This document shows, one piece after another, positions 63,964-64,000 of a stretch of 64,000 nucleotides of DNA. The first letter of the stretch is position 1, and the number at the start of each line of letters is the position of its first letter. The position numbers and the translations under genes were made by a program. Below the pieces are notes generated by a model. The model saw nothing but the letters and a program-made list of their open reading frames with translations. It did not search any database and was not told the DNA's origin. The stretch covers positions 1,054,001 to 1,118,000 of the forward strand of contig NZ_JAAGOY010000004.1 in assembly GCF_010500215.1 (NCBI RefSeq), in the 5' to 3' direction. This DNA comes from Aliiroseovarius sp. PrR006 (lineage in GTDB: Bacteria; Pseudomonadota; Alphaproteobacteria; Rhodobacterales; Rhodobacteraceae).

Positions 63964-64000
63964 ACCCAACACAATTTGGAACGCGCCGGGGATCCTCCCG

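Noticed and set aside
1-64000. CRISPR array, toxin-antitoxin pair or defence island
   Set aside because: I saw no regularly spaced direct repeats, no cas genes, and no recognisable toxin-antitoxin or restriction genes beyond the HNH fragment.

Overview
The window looks like chromosome of a marine alphaproteobacterium of the Rhodobacterales (Roseobacter group). The evidence is the set of gene families and their order: imuA-imuB-imuC instead of umuDC, a short ProS, HdaA next to a PerM-type protein, a 569-residue Sat-CysC enzyme, the pccR/pccB...pccA...mcm cluster, and a choline block betI-betC-betA facing choX. Most of the sequence is GC-rich and tightly packed, with many 4-base ATGA/GTGA stop-start overlaps. 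No database search was possible, so names rest on recognised motifs, lengths and neighbours.

Layout. 1-6.2 kb: end of a DeoR-type regulator, a decayed IS6-family transposase, then the mutagenesis cassette imuABC on the minus strand. 6.3-14.2 kb: a visibly more AT-rich block with loose spacing, bounded by a tyrosine-recombinase remnant on one side and an HNH-endonuclease remnant beside tRNA-Gln(UUG) on the other. Its cargo is an epimerase, a ChaC-like cyclotransferase, an exported protein, a TVP38-like membrane protein, a methyltransferase, an NTF2-like protein and a homocysteine methyltransferase. I read it as an old, degraded genomic island. 14.4-17.6 kb: kpsT-kpsE-kdsA (capsule export and KDO synthesis). 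17.8-20.7 kb: nhaA with a structured leader, and an arsR-arsP-like pair with a palindromic operator. 20.8-25.4 kb: a UDG-like protein, SseB, UbiK, Lgt, a MidA-type methyltransferase and PgeF. 25.5-27.2 kb: an Lrp-type regulator divergent from trxB. 27.4-29.5 kb: the most unusual gene, a MarR-like winged helix fused in frame to ATP sulfurylase-APS kinase, with a 14-base perfect palindrome just upstream. 29.6-45.8 kb: housekeeping genes (two EEP-family phosphohydrolases, Hsp20, purEK, an outer-membrane barrel protein, proS, an FAD oxidoreductase, perM, hdaA, ppk1, ppx, a DjlA-like co-chaperone). 45.8-58.7 kb: the propionyl-CoA/methylmalonyl-CoA cluster with several envelope-type genes embedded in it, and its XRE/ScfR-type regulator. 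59.0-64 kb: choline sulfatase, choline dehydrogenase, BetI and the choline-binding protein ChoX.

How parts work together. PccB and PccA form propionyl-CoA carboxylase, and Mcm converts the (R)-methylmalonyl-CoA isomer to succinyl-CoA once the epimer has formed. The divergent PccR-like regulator probably reads acyl-CoA and acts at a cluster of TTTGCAAA-like boxes between it and pccB. ChoX captures choline, BetC releases choline from choline-O-sulfate and BetA oxidises choline; BetI probably represses through the inverted repeat between betI and choX. betB is not in the window.

The strongest candidate for something undescribed is the regulator-enzyme fusion MarR-Sat-CysC with its own candidate operator. 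Next are the bracketed island, the structured nhaA leader, and the envelope genes locked into the propionate operon.
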